A DNA stretch of 64,000 bases from Maricaulis sp048270265 (GTDB taxonomy: Bacteria; Pseudomonadota; Alphaproteobacteria; Caulobacterales; Maricaulaceae), in NCBI RefSeq assembly GCF_048270265.1, contig NZ_JBLWTD010000002.1, forward strand, positions 102,017-166,016, read 5' to 3'. Below the pieces are notes generated by a model. It made no database searches and was not told the DNA's origin. It worked only from the letters and a program-made list of their open reading frames with translations. Positions within the stretch are counted from its first letter, which is position 1. Every line of letters begins with the position of its first letter. The translations under genes were made by a program, and so were the position numbers. Shown piece by piece: positions 18,474 through 26,833 of the stretch.

Positions 18474-18525
18474 GACTACGAATCTAGGGGTCGGGAGTTC
18501 GAATCTCTCCCGGTGCACCATTTTC
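18474..18525 (+). other. attR, 52-bp direct repeat
   Basis: This is an exact copy of 7590-7641, the 3' part of tRNA-Arg from the anticodon stem through CCA and TTTT. No 5' half is attached, so it is a duplication scar and not a functional tRNA. It fixes the right boundary of an island of about 10.9 kb. Confidence 0.93.
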
Positions 18526-18560
18526 CCGATATAAGATGACGGCCATGCGGGCCGGGCGCG

Positions 18561-18959
18561 TCACGAGGTGACGGCGCTGCGCGTATTCCACATTTCGCGG
18601 ATCGTGTCCGACAGCGAGATCGGCTCGAAGGGTTTGACGATCACACCCAGTGCGCCCATCGCGATATATTCGTCCTGTTCATGGACCTGCGCCTTGGCGG
18701 TCATGAAGATCGCAGGCAGGCCCCGGCCTTCAGGCAATTCCCGGATCCGGCGCAGGGTTTCGGGGCCATCCATGCCGGGCATCATGACGTCGAGCAGAAG
18801 GAGTTGCGGTGCGAAGTCCGGCAGGGCATCCAGCGCGGCCTGTCCGGACAGGAAGTGTCGGACCTCGAATCCGCCGAGATCCTCAAGCACCATGACCGCG
18901 ACCGTGGCGATCGAGGCGACATCCTCGACATAGAGAATTCTCTTCAGTTCATCAGTCAT
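18561..18959 (-). CDS. Single-domain response regulator
   Basis: A 132-residue CheY-like receiver with no output domain. The acidic pocket is VED at 11-13, the phosphoacceptor Asp57 sits in LLLLDVMMPG, Thr is in FMTAKA and Lys in VIVKPF. It begins 3 bases after the histidine kinase stop, so the two are cotranscribed and form a pair. Without a DNA-binding domain it must act by protein contact or pass the phosphate on. The gene lies directly outside the island's attR. Confidence 0.9.
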   Translation of the reverse strand: MTDELKRILYVEDVASIATVAVMVLEDLGGFEVRHFLSGQAALDALPDFAPQLLLLDVMMPGMDGPETLRRIRELPEGRGLPAIFMTAKAQVHEQDEYIAMGALGVIVKPFEPISLSDTIREMWNTRSAVTS

Positions 18960-18962
18960 GGG

Positions 18963-21236
18963 TCAGGCCGCGTCTTCCTGGCGTGGGCAGATGGGCAGAT
19001 CGAGGTGGAATACGGTGCCCTGGCCCACCTCGGTCTCGAAACTGACCGAGCCACCGAAGGCCTCGATCAGGGTCTGGGTGATATTGAGGCCAAGCCCGCT
19101 GCTGCCCTCCTGGCGCGTCGCCGAGCTGTCAGCCTGGGCGAAGCGGTCGAATACCTTGCTGCGGAAGGCTTCAGGAATGCCCGGGCCGTGATCGGCGACG
19201 GAGATCCGCACATGGTCGTCCTCACCGAGACGCGCTGAAACGGTGACTTCGCCGCCCTCCGGCGAGTATCGGATCGCGTTCGACAGCAGGTTCACCAGGG
19301 CCTGGTTGAAACGGTTCTGGTCAAGACGGACATCGGTCGCTCCTATCCCGCAGCAGCGCCGCAGCGTGATGCCGCGCGCTTCAGCCATGGAATCATTCTG
19401 TGTCACAATCTTGCAGACAAGGCCGCAGATTTCGACCGTTTCCATCCGGTATTCGATCTTGCCGGCGGCAATTTTCTCAAGGTCGAGAATGTCATTGACC
19501 AGCATGGTCAGGCGCTGGCAGCTGTCATGGGCCAGTTCGAGCAATTGCTGGCTCTTGCTGTCGAGGCTGCCCGCGGTCTTGATCTTGAGCAGGCCGAGCG
19601 CACCGTGGATCGAGGTGAGGGGCGTGCGCAATTCATGGTTCACGGTCGAGATGAACTCGTCCTTCATGATGTCCACCTGCTTGCGCTCGGTGATGTCGCG
19701 CACGATGCCGCAATAGAGCGGCCGGTTGTTGAGCAGGATTTCGCTGACTGACAGGTCCATCGGAAAGGTCGACCCGTCCTTGCGCTGACCGGTGACTTCG
19801 CGGCCGATGCCGATGATCGAGCGGATGCCGCCGGGCGCGGACAGATCCGGTTGCCAGTCGCCCGACGGGTCAGCGTGTGACGGCAGGAGCATGGCGATGC
19901 TGTGGCCCGTCAATTCGTCGGGCTGATAGCCGAAAATCCGTTCGCAGGCCGGATTGAAGCTGTCGATATTGCCGAACTCGTCGACCACGATCAGGCCATC
20001 CACAACACTGTTGATGATCGAGCGGGTCTTGACCTCATTCTCCTGCAGACCCTCGGTCATCAGCTGAAAGGCGCGGGCCAGTTCACCGATCTCGTCATCA
20101 CCCGTCACGGGCAGCTGCATCGGCCGGAGGGTGGAGCGGGCGCCGGAAATCTCCCGTGTCATCTGCCGCAGCGGCTTGGTCAGCTGATTGGCGATCAGGG
20201 CGGTGATGATGCTGCTGAGCAGGATGAGGAAGGCGCCGAGGGCCAGGCCCTGGCGCTGGGTCCGAAAGACCGGGGCCATCAATTCCCGGCGCGGCACGCT
20301 GATGACAATCCCGAGCGAGGCGTGGTCGATCCTGTCGTCGATCGGCAGGTCGACAAAATACTTGATGCTGTCGGGCTCAGCCAGGACAGCCTCGCCACCG
20401 GAGAATTGCAGACGCGACAGGAAGGCCGGTGGCGGACGGGTGTAATTGCTGGCGAGCTCCAGACGGGAGATCGAGCCATCGGCCGTGTATTCCATATAGT
20501 CGCCGGCCTGGGTGATGATGAAGGTGTCTGTGTTCAGCTCGATCGTCCGGAAGGTCTCGGCGAGCACTGTCTCGTAATTGGCATTGATGACGATCATGCC
20601 GAAGATTTCGCCATCGGGTCCGAAGACGGGGACGATGCCGCGCACGGTCGGGATCAGGGATGCATCGATCTGGTTGTTTTCGCGATTATAGGTGACCGGC
20701 GAGAAGAAGACGTCACCTGGCGACAAGGCAGCGCCACGCCGGAAATAGCTCTCGCCAGCCTTCTCCTGCAGGTTTTCGGCGGACACGGTTTCGAACCGGT
20801 CGCCGATGCGATTGACCCGGACCAGCTCGCGGCCGTTGTCGGCGACGCCGATATAGCGGATCTGGTTGTAGGAGGGATGGGTCCGCATCACCGAGGTGAA
20901 GATCGTTGCCAGCCTTTGCTCCCATTCCGCGGTCAGCGAACCGTCCTCGGGGTCGACGCCGTCATTTCCACGACTGCGGATAATGCCGCCGATAGGGGGC
21001 ATCTGGGCGATGATGGTCGCATCATTTCCCAGATTGCGGAACGTCTCGCGAAACTGCAGCGCGGCAAGACGGCTTTCCCCGGCAAGGCTCTCGATCGCGG
21101 TGTCGAGCGATATTTCTGTCGTGCGGAGATAGGCCAGCCCGCTCATCACCAGTGCCGTGGCAAAGGAGGCGGCGCAGGCAAGCAGGGTGATCTTGACACG
21201 CAGGGAGCTGGTGATCCGGCTCGTCCGACTGAACAT
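18963..21236 (-). CDS. Hybrid-free sensor histidine kinase (Cache-HAMP-PAS)
   Basis: A 757-residue membrane kinase. In order it has a first membrane helix (about 15-35), a large periplasmic Cache-type sensor, a second membrane helix (GAFLILLSSIITALIANQL), HAMP, a PAS domain (VVDEFGNIDSFNPACERIFG), HisKA with His534 in NHELRTPLTSIHGALG, and a HATPase domain (NLLSNAIRYSPEGG, DHGPGIP, GSSGLGLNI). The ATG at 21236 follows GGAGTGAA, whereas the ATG at 21257 has no ribosome site. It signals to the receiver encoded 3 bases downstream. The stimulus is an unknown periplasmic small molecule. Confidence 0.92.
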   Translation of the reverse strand: MFSRTSRITSSLRVKITLLACAASFATALVMSGLAYLRTTEISLDTAIESLAGESRLAALQFRETFRNLGNDATIIAQMPPIGGIIRSRGNDGVDPEDGSLTAEWEQRLATIFTSVMRTHPSYNQIRYIGVADNGRELVRVNRIGDRFETVSAENLQEKAGESYFRRGAALSPGDVFFSPVTYNRENNQIDASLIPTVRGIVPVFGPDGEIFGMIVINANYETVLAETFRTIELNTDTFIITQAGDYMEYTADGSISRLELASNYTRPPPAFLSRLQFSGGEAVLAEPDSIKYFVDLPIDDRIDHASLGIVISVPRRELMAPVFRTQRQGLALGAFLILLSSIITALIANQLTKPLRQMTREISGARSTLRPMQLPVTGDDEIGELARAFQLMTEGLQENEVKTRSIINSVVDGLIVVDEFGNIDSFNPACERIFGYQPDELTGHSIAMLLPSHADPSGDWQPDLSAPGGIRSIIGIGREVTGQRKDGSTFPMDLSVSEILLNNRPLYCGIVRDITERKQVDIMKDEFISTVNHELRTPLTSIHGALGLLKIKTAGSLDSKSQQLLELAHDSCQRLTMLVNDILDLEKIAAGKIEYRMETVEICGLVCKIVTQNDSMAEARGITLRRCCGIGATDVRLDQNRFNQALVNLLSNAIRYSPEGGEVTVSARLGEDDHVRISVADHGPGIPEAFRSKVFDRFAQADSSATRQEGSSGLGLNITQTLIEAFGGSVSFETEVGQGTVFHLDLPICPRQEDAA

Positions 21237-21379
21237 TTTCACTCCATGCGATTGCATTATTTGCCGTTTTCGACTGCCAGCGGGCGCGCTTACCCCTGTC
21301 TATGACCTGAAGGCTGGTGGCCGATTAATCCGGGGATCATATTTAATGCATCGCAGGCCGGGCCAGTGCGTGGCGCCGG

Positions 21380-21835
21380 CTACTGTACCGGGAGTTCGGT
21401 CGTGTTCTTGATCGCCTCCATGGCAAAGCTGGCACTGACATCGGAGAGCGGCGCGATGGCGATCAGCTTCTTGTAGACCTCGTCATAGGCCCGCACATCG
21501 GGAAGGCAGAGCTTGATCAGATAGTCGACATCGCCGCTGAGCCGGTAGAATTCCACCACTTCCGGCATGCGACGGACACCCTCGGCGAATTTTCCCAGCC
21601 ATTCGGCATCATGACGGCTGGTGCGGACGGTCACGAAGAGGGTTGCGCGCAGGCCGAGGCCCTCGGCGTCGAGCAGGCTGACATTGCGGCGGATAATGCC
21701 CTGCTCGGCCAGGCGTTTCATGCGCCGGGCGGTCGGTGTCGCGCTGAGACCGATGGCGTCGGCGATTTCCTGCACGGTACGGTCGGAATCGACCTGGATC
21801 AGCTTCAATATGCGGCGGTCATAGTCGTCAATCAC
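21380..21835 (-). CDS. Lrp/AsnC family transcriptional regulator
   Basis: A 151-residue feast/famine regulator. The N-terminal helix-turn-helix is DSDRTVQEIADAIGLSATPT (16-35), and the C-terminal RAM ligand-binding domain runs from about 65 with the family segment GDVDYLIKLCLPD. The start is GTG at 21835 with GGGGA 7 bases before it. It is divergent from the class V aminotransferase gene over 121 bases, so it may regulate that gene in response to an amino acid. The effector is unknown. Confidence 0.9.
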   Translation of the reverse strand: MIDDYDRRILKLIQVDSDRTVQEIADAIGLSATPTARRMKRLAEQGIIRRNVSLLDAEGLGLRATLFVTVRTSRHDAEWLGKFAEGVRRMPEVVEFYRLSGDVDYLIKLCLPDVRAYDEVYKKLIAIAPLSDVSASFAMEAIKNTTELPVQ

Positions 21836-21956
21836 TTCATTTTCCCCGAAACAGAGTTTTCATCTCGGCATATTGCCAGAATTTGAGGGTAATTGAGTGT
21901 TTTAAACTCAGGCGAGGATGGTTTGATAGTCGCCAGGCCTTGAGAGTTACGTTGAA

Positions 21957-23612
21957 ATGTCGTCTTCCACTGACTGTCCCACCGCCCTGTCACGCCTGCG
22001 GGCAGGTATGATCGGGCGCGATGAAATCCTGACAACGCCGTTTGGCGAGCGCCTGATGGTCTATGCGGACTATACGGCCAGCGGCCGTGGCCTGCGGCAG
22101 GTCGAGGCGCAGATCGAGCGCCTGTCGGGCCTGTATGCCAATCCCCATACCGTCGACAGCGCCACCGGGCGGGCGTCCGGCGAGTGGCTGCACCAGGCCG
22201 AGGCGGTGATCCGCGAGGCGGTCCATGCCGGCCCGCAGGATTGTCTGATCGCCTGCGCCTCGGGCGCGACGGGGGCGATCCACAAATTGCAGGAAATCCT
22301 TGGCCTTGCGGTGGCGCCTGCCAGCCGGGACCACATGCTGTCCTCAATCGCGACAAAGCTGGGCGCTGATGGCCGCCAGATTGTCGAGGACGCGCTCGCC
22401 GCCACGCGGCCGGTGATTTTCGTCGGGCCCTATGAGCACCATTCCAACGAGTTGAGCTGGCGTGAGAGCCTTGGCGAAGTCGTGACCATTGGCCTGGACG
22501 CCGACGGCGGGATTGACCTGGCAGAGCTCGAGACGCAATTGCGTGACCCGCGCTTTCTCGGCCGGCGCCGGATCGGCGCTTTTTCCGCGGCATCCAATGT
22601 CACGGGTGTCCGCAGCGATGTGGTCGCCCTGGCACGCCTGCTCCATGCCCATGATGCCATCCTGTGTCTCGATTGCGCGGCCAGCGCGCCCTATCTGCCC
22701 ATCGACATGCATCCAGCCGGCGCACCCGATGCGTCGATCGATGCGGTCTATTTCTCGCCTCACAAATTCATCGGCGGTCCGGGAGGCTGTGGCATTCTCC
22801 TGTTCGACCAGTCGCTCTACCGGCGCGACCTGCCACCAACCCAGAGCGCCGGCGGGACCGTGCGCTATGTGACCAAGACCGGGCATGACTTCATCGAGGA
22901 TATCGAGGCGCGCGAACGCGCCGGCACGCCGGGTGTGCCGCAGATTGTCCGCGCGGCCCTCGCCCTGCAGGCGCAGCGGGAGGTCGGGCATGAGACCATA
23001 GCCCGGCTCGAGCATGAGGCGCTGGTGCAGGCGATGTCCCGCTGGAGCGATAATCCGCGGATTGATGTTCTCGGCCCCGCCGACCCGGCGCGCCGGATCG
23101 GGATCGTCTCGTTCAACATCCTACAGCCGCGCGGCGAGATCTTGCACCCGCGCCTGGTGACCATGCTGTTGAATGACCTGTTCGGGATCCAGTCTCGCGC
23201 CGGTTGTTCCTGCGCCGGGCCCTATGGACATGAGCTGCTCGGGATCACGCCGGAACAGTCCGAGGTCATTCGCGGTGCGGTGCTGCAGGGGCAGGCCGGC
23301 TTGCGGCCAGGCTGGTGCCGGGTGAGCCTGCACTGGGCGATGGAGCGCGAGGAGGTCGATTTCCTCATCCGCGCCGTCGAATTCATCGCCGCGCATGCGG
23401 ATCGGCTGGCGAGTTTCTACAGTTTTGACAGTGCCAGCGGCCGCTGGAGCTGGCGCGGAACGGATAGCGCGCCGTCCATTGCCTTTCCGGGGCTGCTGCT
23501 CGACGCGCCGCCGGTGACGCAGGCCCGTGCACCGATTGATCGCGGGGCGTGGTTCGCAGCAGCATTCGACGCCGCGGAAGCGCTGGTCGAGGCCGAGCCG
23601 GCTCTGGCCTGA
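21957..23612 (+). CDS. Class V aminotransferase, cysteine desulfurase-like
   Basis: A 551-residue fold-type I PLP enzyme. The substrate- and PLP-binding segments include YADYTASGRGL, ACASGATGAIHKLQ and EHHSNEL, with the Schiff-base Lys270 in SPHKFIGGPGG. The C-terminal loop RAGCSCAGPYGHELLG holds Cys417 and Cys419 as in NifS/CsdA-like enzymes, suggesting sulfur transfer from cysteine or selenocysteine. At 551 residues it is longer than the 400-residue SufS proteins; the last 100 residues are unassigned. No suf genes are adjacent. Its start lies opposite the Lrp gene, a likely regulator. Confidence 0.83.
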   Translation: MSSSTDCPTALSRLRAGMIGRDEILTTPFGERLMVYADYTASGRGLRQVEAQIERLSGLYANPHTVDSATGRASGEWLHQAEAVIREAVHAGPQDCLIACASGATGAIHKLQEILGLAVAPASRDHMLSSIATKLGADGRQIVEDALAATRPVIFVGPYEHHSNELSWRESLGEVVTIGLDADGGIDLAELETQLRDPRFLGRRRIGAFSAASNVTGVRSDVVALARLLHAHDAILCLDCAASAPYLPIDMHPAGAPDASIDAVYFSPHKFIGGPGGCGILLFDQSLYRRDLPPTQSAGGTVRYVTKTGHDFIEDIEARERAGTPGVPQIVRAALALQAQREVGHETIARLEHEALVQAMSRWSDNPRIDVLGPADPARRIGIVSFNILQPRGEILHPRLVTMLLNDLFGIQSRAGCSCAGPYGHELLGITPEQSEVIRGAVLQGQAGLRPGWCRVSLHWAMEREEVDFLIRAVEFIAAHADRLASFYSFDSASGRWSWRGTDSAPSIAFPGLLLDAPPVTQARAPIDRGAWFAAAFDAAEALVEAEPALA

Positions 23613-23653
23613 CGGATCGTATCGCGCCGGCTGGCCGGGGTGCCATTGCGGCG

Positions 23654-24238
23654 TCAGACGCCAGCTGTGCGCAACAGGATGTCGATTTCCTCACGCTGCG
23701 CCGCACTGGCCGGGGCGCCGCGGGGATAGAGCGGTGTCGGCCAGTCCCGGTCATTGATGCGATGTCCGTCCCAGCGCTCGGTGGATTCAATGAAGTGCTG
23801 CGCCATTTCCCGCCCCCCGGTCTCGAGGCAGCCCAGCAGGCAGGTATCGATATAGGATTGCGGGATCGGGTGGTCGCTGTCGGCGTGGGCCTGTTCGCGA
23901 TTGACCACGATCCACAATCGCGCGCCATCGAGGTCGATGCTGGCCGGTTGCAGCAGGCTCACCGTATCCGGCGCTACAGGCACGAAATCATAGCCGCGTT
24001 CGCGATGACGGATGTCTTCGGTGATCCGGGTCGGTACGAGGGCGGCGCTCAGCACGGCGGTCGACGAGGGGCGGACCCCGAGATAGGTCGCGGCCTCATC
24101 GCCATAGCGCGTCGTCCAGCCCCGTTGCCAGCCGGCGGCCATCACCGGGATGATCGGCGCGTGCAGGCCGGAATAGGTCTGGCGGCTATAGCCGTTGAGC
24201 AGGCTGCCATATCCGATGATGTATTCAGCTGTGTTCAT
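23654..24238 (-). CDS. Gamma-glutamylcyclotransferase-like protein
   Basis: A 194-residue protein with the GGCT-like start IIGYGSLLNGYSRQ, where the YGSL loop binds the gamma-glutamyl group. A glutamate that could serve as the catalytic acid is in RHRERGYDFV. Members open gamma-glutamyl amino acids or peptides to 5-oxoproline, but many relatives are uncharacterised. It is convergent with the aminotransferase across 41 bases. A direct link with the distant gamma-glutamyltransferase gene is possible biochemically but is not shown by context. Confidence 0.72.
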   Translation of the reverse strand: MNTAEYIIGYGSLLNGYSRQTYSGLHAPIIPVMAAGWQRGWTTRYGDEAATYLGVRPSSTAVLSAALVPTRITEDIRHRERGYDFVPVAPDTVSLLQPASIDLDGARLWIVVNREQAHADSDHPIPQSYIDTCLLGCLETGGREMAQHFIESTERWDGHRINDRDWPTPLYPRGAPASAAQREEIDILLRTAGV

Positions 24239-24256
24239 GGGGGAGCATAAACGGAA

Positions 24257-24280
24257 ACGGCGCGGGATGTCCCGCGCCGT
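24257..24280 (-). terminator. Hairpin terminator of the repetitive secreted protein gene
   Basis: ACGGCGCGGGA and TCCCGCGCCGT form an 11-bp perfect stem with a 2-base loop. On the minus strand it is followed by TTTCCGTTT, so it probably ends transcription from the gene at 24320-25291. Confidence 0.75.
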
Positions 24281-24319
24281 CCGTATTCAATCCAGGCCTT
24301 CCGGCCGGAACGCCATCGC

Positions 24320-25291
24320 CTAGTTGCGGCGGCGCGCCGAAGAGGACCGGCTGGAGTAGGAGGCCTGGGCCACCGGCATTTCCTCGGAATAGGTCTGATC
24401 GCCCGCAGGCATGTCAGTCCCGTACAGATAGGTGCTGCTGCCTGGTGCCGGCGGCTGGTTCGCCGCGACAGCCGGGATATTGGTGCTCATCGGCGGATTG
24501 TGGCCGGGCAGATCGATGTCGTCACAATCCATCAGGCGCCATTCCCAGCGCTCTTCCGAACGCATGGTGTAGCGGGTCACCGTATCGGTGCCGGCCGGAA
24601 TGACATGGCTGTCAACGCGGGCTGGCTGATCCACGACCTGGATGGAGTAGCTGTCATAGCGTGGGTCGATCGGAATTTCCTCGACACTCGCGGCCTGGAC
24701 CAGGACTTCACGGGTGATCGTGGAGAACTCAGCCGGGTGGTTGATCTCGTTGATCTCGGCAGGCGTGACGATGACATTGCGGGTCACAGTCTGGTATTCG
24801 CCGGCTTCTTCGACCAGGCACCAGATCTCGCCAGTTTCCGAATCATAACGGGTCATCGAAGCGCCCGGCTCATAGCCACGGCGCCAGACCTGGCGTGGTT
24901 CACGGACCATGATCGTCTCGGTCACCGTGTCGTGCACGGCTGGACGCACCACATATTCCGAATAGGCCGGGCGAACCTGGACCGTTTCGGTGACGGTGTT
25001 GTAGACCGGCTCATGGACGATGTAGCGCACACCGGCCTCACGCGAGACATATTCGCGGGTTTCCTCGCGCAGACGCGGCGGGGCCACGTCATAGCGCTCG
25101 TAGGAATCCTGGGTGACGACCTGTTCCGTGAACGCGTCGTATTGTGGCTCGATGCGCACTCGCGCATAGCACTCACCACTCGTGGCGCTGGATGGTGGAT
25201 CCGGCGGGAACCACTCGGCATCGCCGGCGAAGGCTGCCGAAGAAGCCAGAATCGCCAGGGCGCTTCCGGTGATCAAGAACTTGCTTTGCAT
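24320..25291 (-). CDS. Secreted repetitive protein with VxPA-type repeats
   Basis: A 323-residue exported protein whose signal peptide ends ASSAAFAG near residue 22. The ATG at 25291 is preceded by a purine-rich GGGGGG run; the frame is open to 25333 without a better site. The mature part is built from degenerate repeats of about 25-30 residues, in which YxxYVVxPAxxDTVTETIMV alternates with aromatic-rich spacers, similar to the repeats found in some bacterial OmpA-like envelope proteins. Two conserved cysteines (GECY, IWCLVEE) may pair. The tail is Ser/Arg-rich (SSRSSSARRRN). It probably sits in the periplasm or envelope; I do not recognise a named family. Confidence 0.7.
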   Translation of the reverse strand: MQSKFLITGSALAILASSAAFAGDAEWFPPDPPSSATSGECYARVRIEPQYDAFTEQVVTQDSYERYDVAPPRLREETREYVSREAGVRYIVHEPVYNTVTETVQVRPAYSEYVVRPAVHDTVTETIMVREPRQVWRRGYEPGASMTRYDSETGEIWCLVEEAGEYQTVTRNVIVTPAEINEINHPAEFSTITREVLVQAASVEEIPIDPRYDSYSIQVVDQPARVDSHVIPAGTDTVTRYTMRSEERWEWRLMDCDDIDLPGHNPPMSTNIPAVAANQPPAPGSSTYLYGTDMPAGDQTYSEEMPVAQASYSSRSSSARRRN

Positions 25292-25463
25292 GCTGCATCC
25301 CCCCTTCAGGACGACGCCTCGCGACGACCGCAAGGCACTCCAGTTGAAGGGATGCTAACCCAATTAGGGTGCTGCGTTAAGGAAATTTAAGTAATTATAT
25401 CAAGATTCACCGGGCAGGGGAATGTTCCGGAGGGGACTCGCCTTTATGGTGCCGCGCCGCTGA

Positions 25464-26720
25464 TCAGCCCCCGGCGACACTGCGCAGGATCTGGCCGGTC
25501 AGCCATGCGCCCCAGGTCCCGGTGATGTAACCGACAACCGCAAGCAGAACCCCGACAGGGGCCAGGGAGGGGTGAAATGCCGAGGCGACGACCGGGGCCG
25601 AGGCCGCGCCGCCGATATTGGCCTGACTGCCCACCGCCAGGAAGAAGACCGGCGCCTTGATCAGGATCGCCATCAGGATCAGCAAGGTGGCATGGACGGC
25701 GATCCAGATCGCCCCGATCAGGAAGAATTCCGGATTCCGGGCGATGGCGGTGATGTCCATATTCATGCCGATCGTGGCGACGAGAATATAGATGAAGACC
25801 GAGCCGACCTTCATCGAGCCGGCGCCGCTCATCCTGCGTGCGGGCGAGAAGGACAGGGCGACACCGATCGTCGTGGCAACGATGATCAGCCAGAAGAAGC
25901 CGGAATGCAGGCTGTAGCGCTCCAGCTCCGGATAGTTTTCCAGGAACCAGGGGGCGAGGAAATCCGCCGCCAGATGGGCGATCGCGACAGCGCCGAAACC
26001 GATCGCGGCGATATAGACCAGATCGCGCAATTCGGGGATGCGGGCGTGTTCGGATTCATAGGCCTCGGCCTTGATCCGCAGATGGTCGACGGCGCGCGCG
26101 TCGGCGCCGATGCGGCGGTCGATGGCCGCCGCCTGGCTGGCCGCGATCAGCAGCAGCGCCATCCAGACATTGGCGACAATCACATCGACCGCAATCCAGG
26201 CGGAGAAGATCTCGTCGCCGACATCGAAGATTTCATACATCGCCGCCTGGTTGGCCCCGCCGCCGATCCAGCTGCCGGCAACAGTGGTCATGCCGCGCCA
26301 GACGGCTTCCGGACCGTCCACGCCGATCAGGTCGGGCATGAAGGAGCTGGCGATCATCAGGGCAATCGGTCCGCCGATGATGACGCCGATGGTTCCGGTC
26401 AGGAACATGATCAGGGCCTTGGGGCCGAGGCGCAACGTGGCGGGCAGGTCGGCCGACATCGCCAGCAGAACCAGGGCGGCGGGCAGGAGGTAGCGCGAGG
26501 CCATGAAGTAGAGCCGCGACTGGTCCGGGTCGACAATGTTGAACGTGTTCAGAAGCGAGGGCAGGAAATAGCACAGCAGAAGCGGCGGGAAGACCAGGTA
26601 GAAGCGTTTGAATACGGGCCCGCCCGCACTCGAGGTCCAGAACACGGCGCCCAGAATCACGGCCAGCAGGCCCAGAACGACGGCATCATTGCTGATCAGC
26701 GGTGCGATTTCGGTTTGCAT
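25464..26720 (-). CDS. DUF819 family integral membrane protein
   Basis: A 418-residue protein of about ten membrane helices matching the DUF819 (YjcL-like) family. These resemble glutamate/sodium symporter relatives, but their substrate is not known. The internal GGANQAAMYEIF and ANIGGAASAPVVAS are the conserved half-helix segments seen in such carriers. The ATG at 26720 has GGGGGA upstream; extending to 26819 would run into the terminator hairpin of the previous gene. It stands alone, after the M13 peptidase cluster. Confidence 0.85.
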   Translation of the reverse strand: MQTEIAPLISNDAVVLGLLAVILGAVFWTSSAGGPVFKRFYLVFPPLLLCYFLPSLLNTFNIVDPDQSRLYFMASRYLLPAALVLLAMSADLPATLRLGPKALIMFLTGTIGVIIGGPIALMIASSFMPDLIGVDGPEAVWRGMTTVAGSWIGGGANQAAMYEIFDVGDEIFSAWIAVDVIVANVWMALLLIAASQAAAIDRRIGADARAVDHLRIKAEAYESEHARIPELRDLVYIAAIGFGAVAIAHLAADFLAPWFLENYPELERYSLHSGFFWLIIVATTIGVALSFSPARRMSGAGSMKVGSVFIYILVATIGMNMDITAIARNPEFFLIGAIWIAVHATLLILMAILIKAPVFFLAVGSQANIGGAASAPVVASAFHPSLAPVGVLLAVVGYITGTWGAWLTGQILRSVAGG

Positions 26721-26784
26721 GCATTCCCCCGTTTGTTGCCCCGATAAGACGGTGCCCGGCCGCGCTTCGCAACCCCCCAATGCA

Positions 26785-26813
26785 AAACGGCCCGGCGTGA
26801 TGCCGGGCCGTTT
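26785..26813 (-). terminator. Terminator of M13 peptidase gene 3
   Basis: AAACGGCCCGGC pairs with GCCGGGCCGTTT around a 5-base loop. On the minus strand the stem is followed by TTTT. It lies 20 bases past the peptidase stop codon. Confidence 0.88.
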
Positions 26814-26833
26814 CAACATTGATGTCCGTCAGC

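Noticed and set aside
18474..18525. Second tRNA-Arg gene
   Set aside because: Only the 3' part is present; it is the attR duplication.
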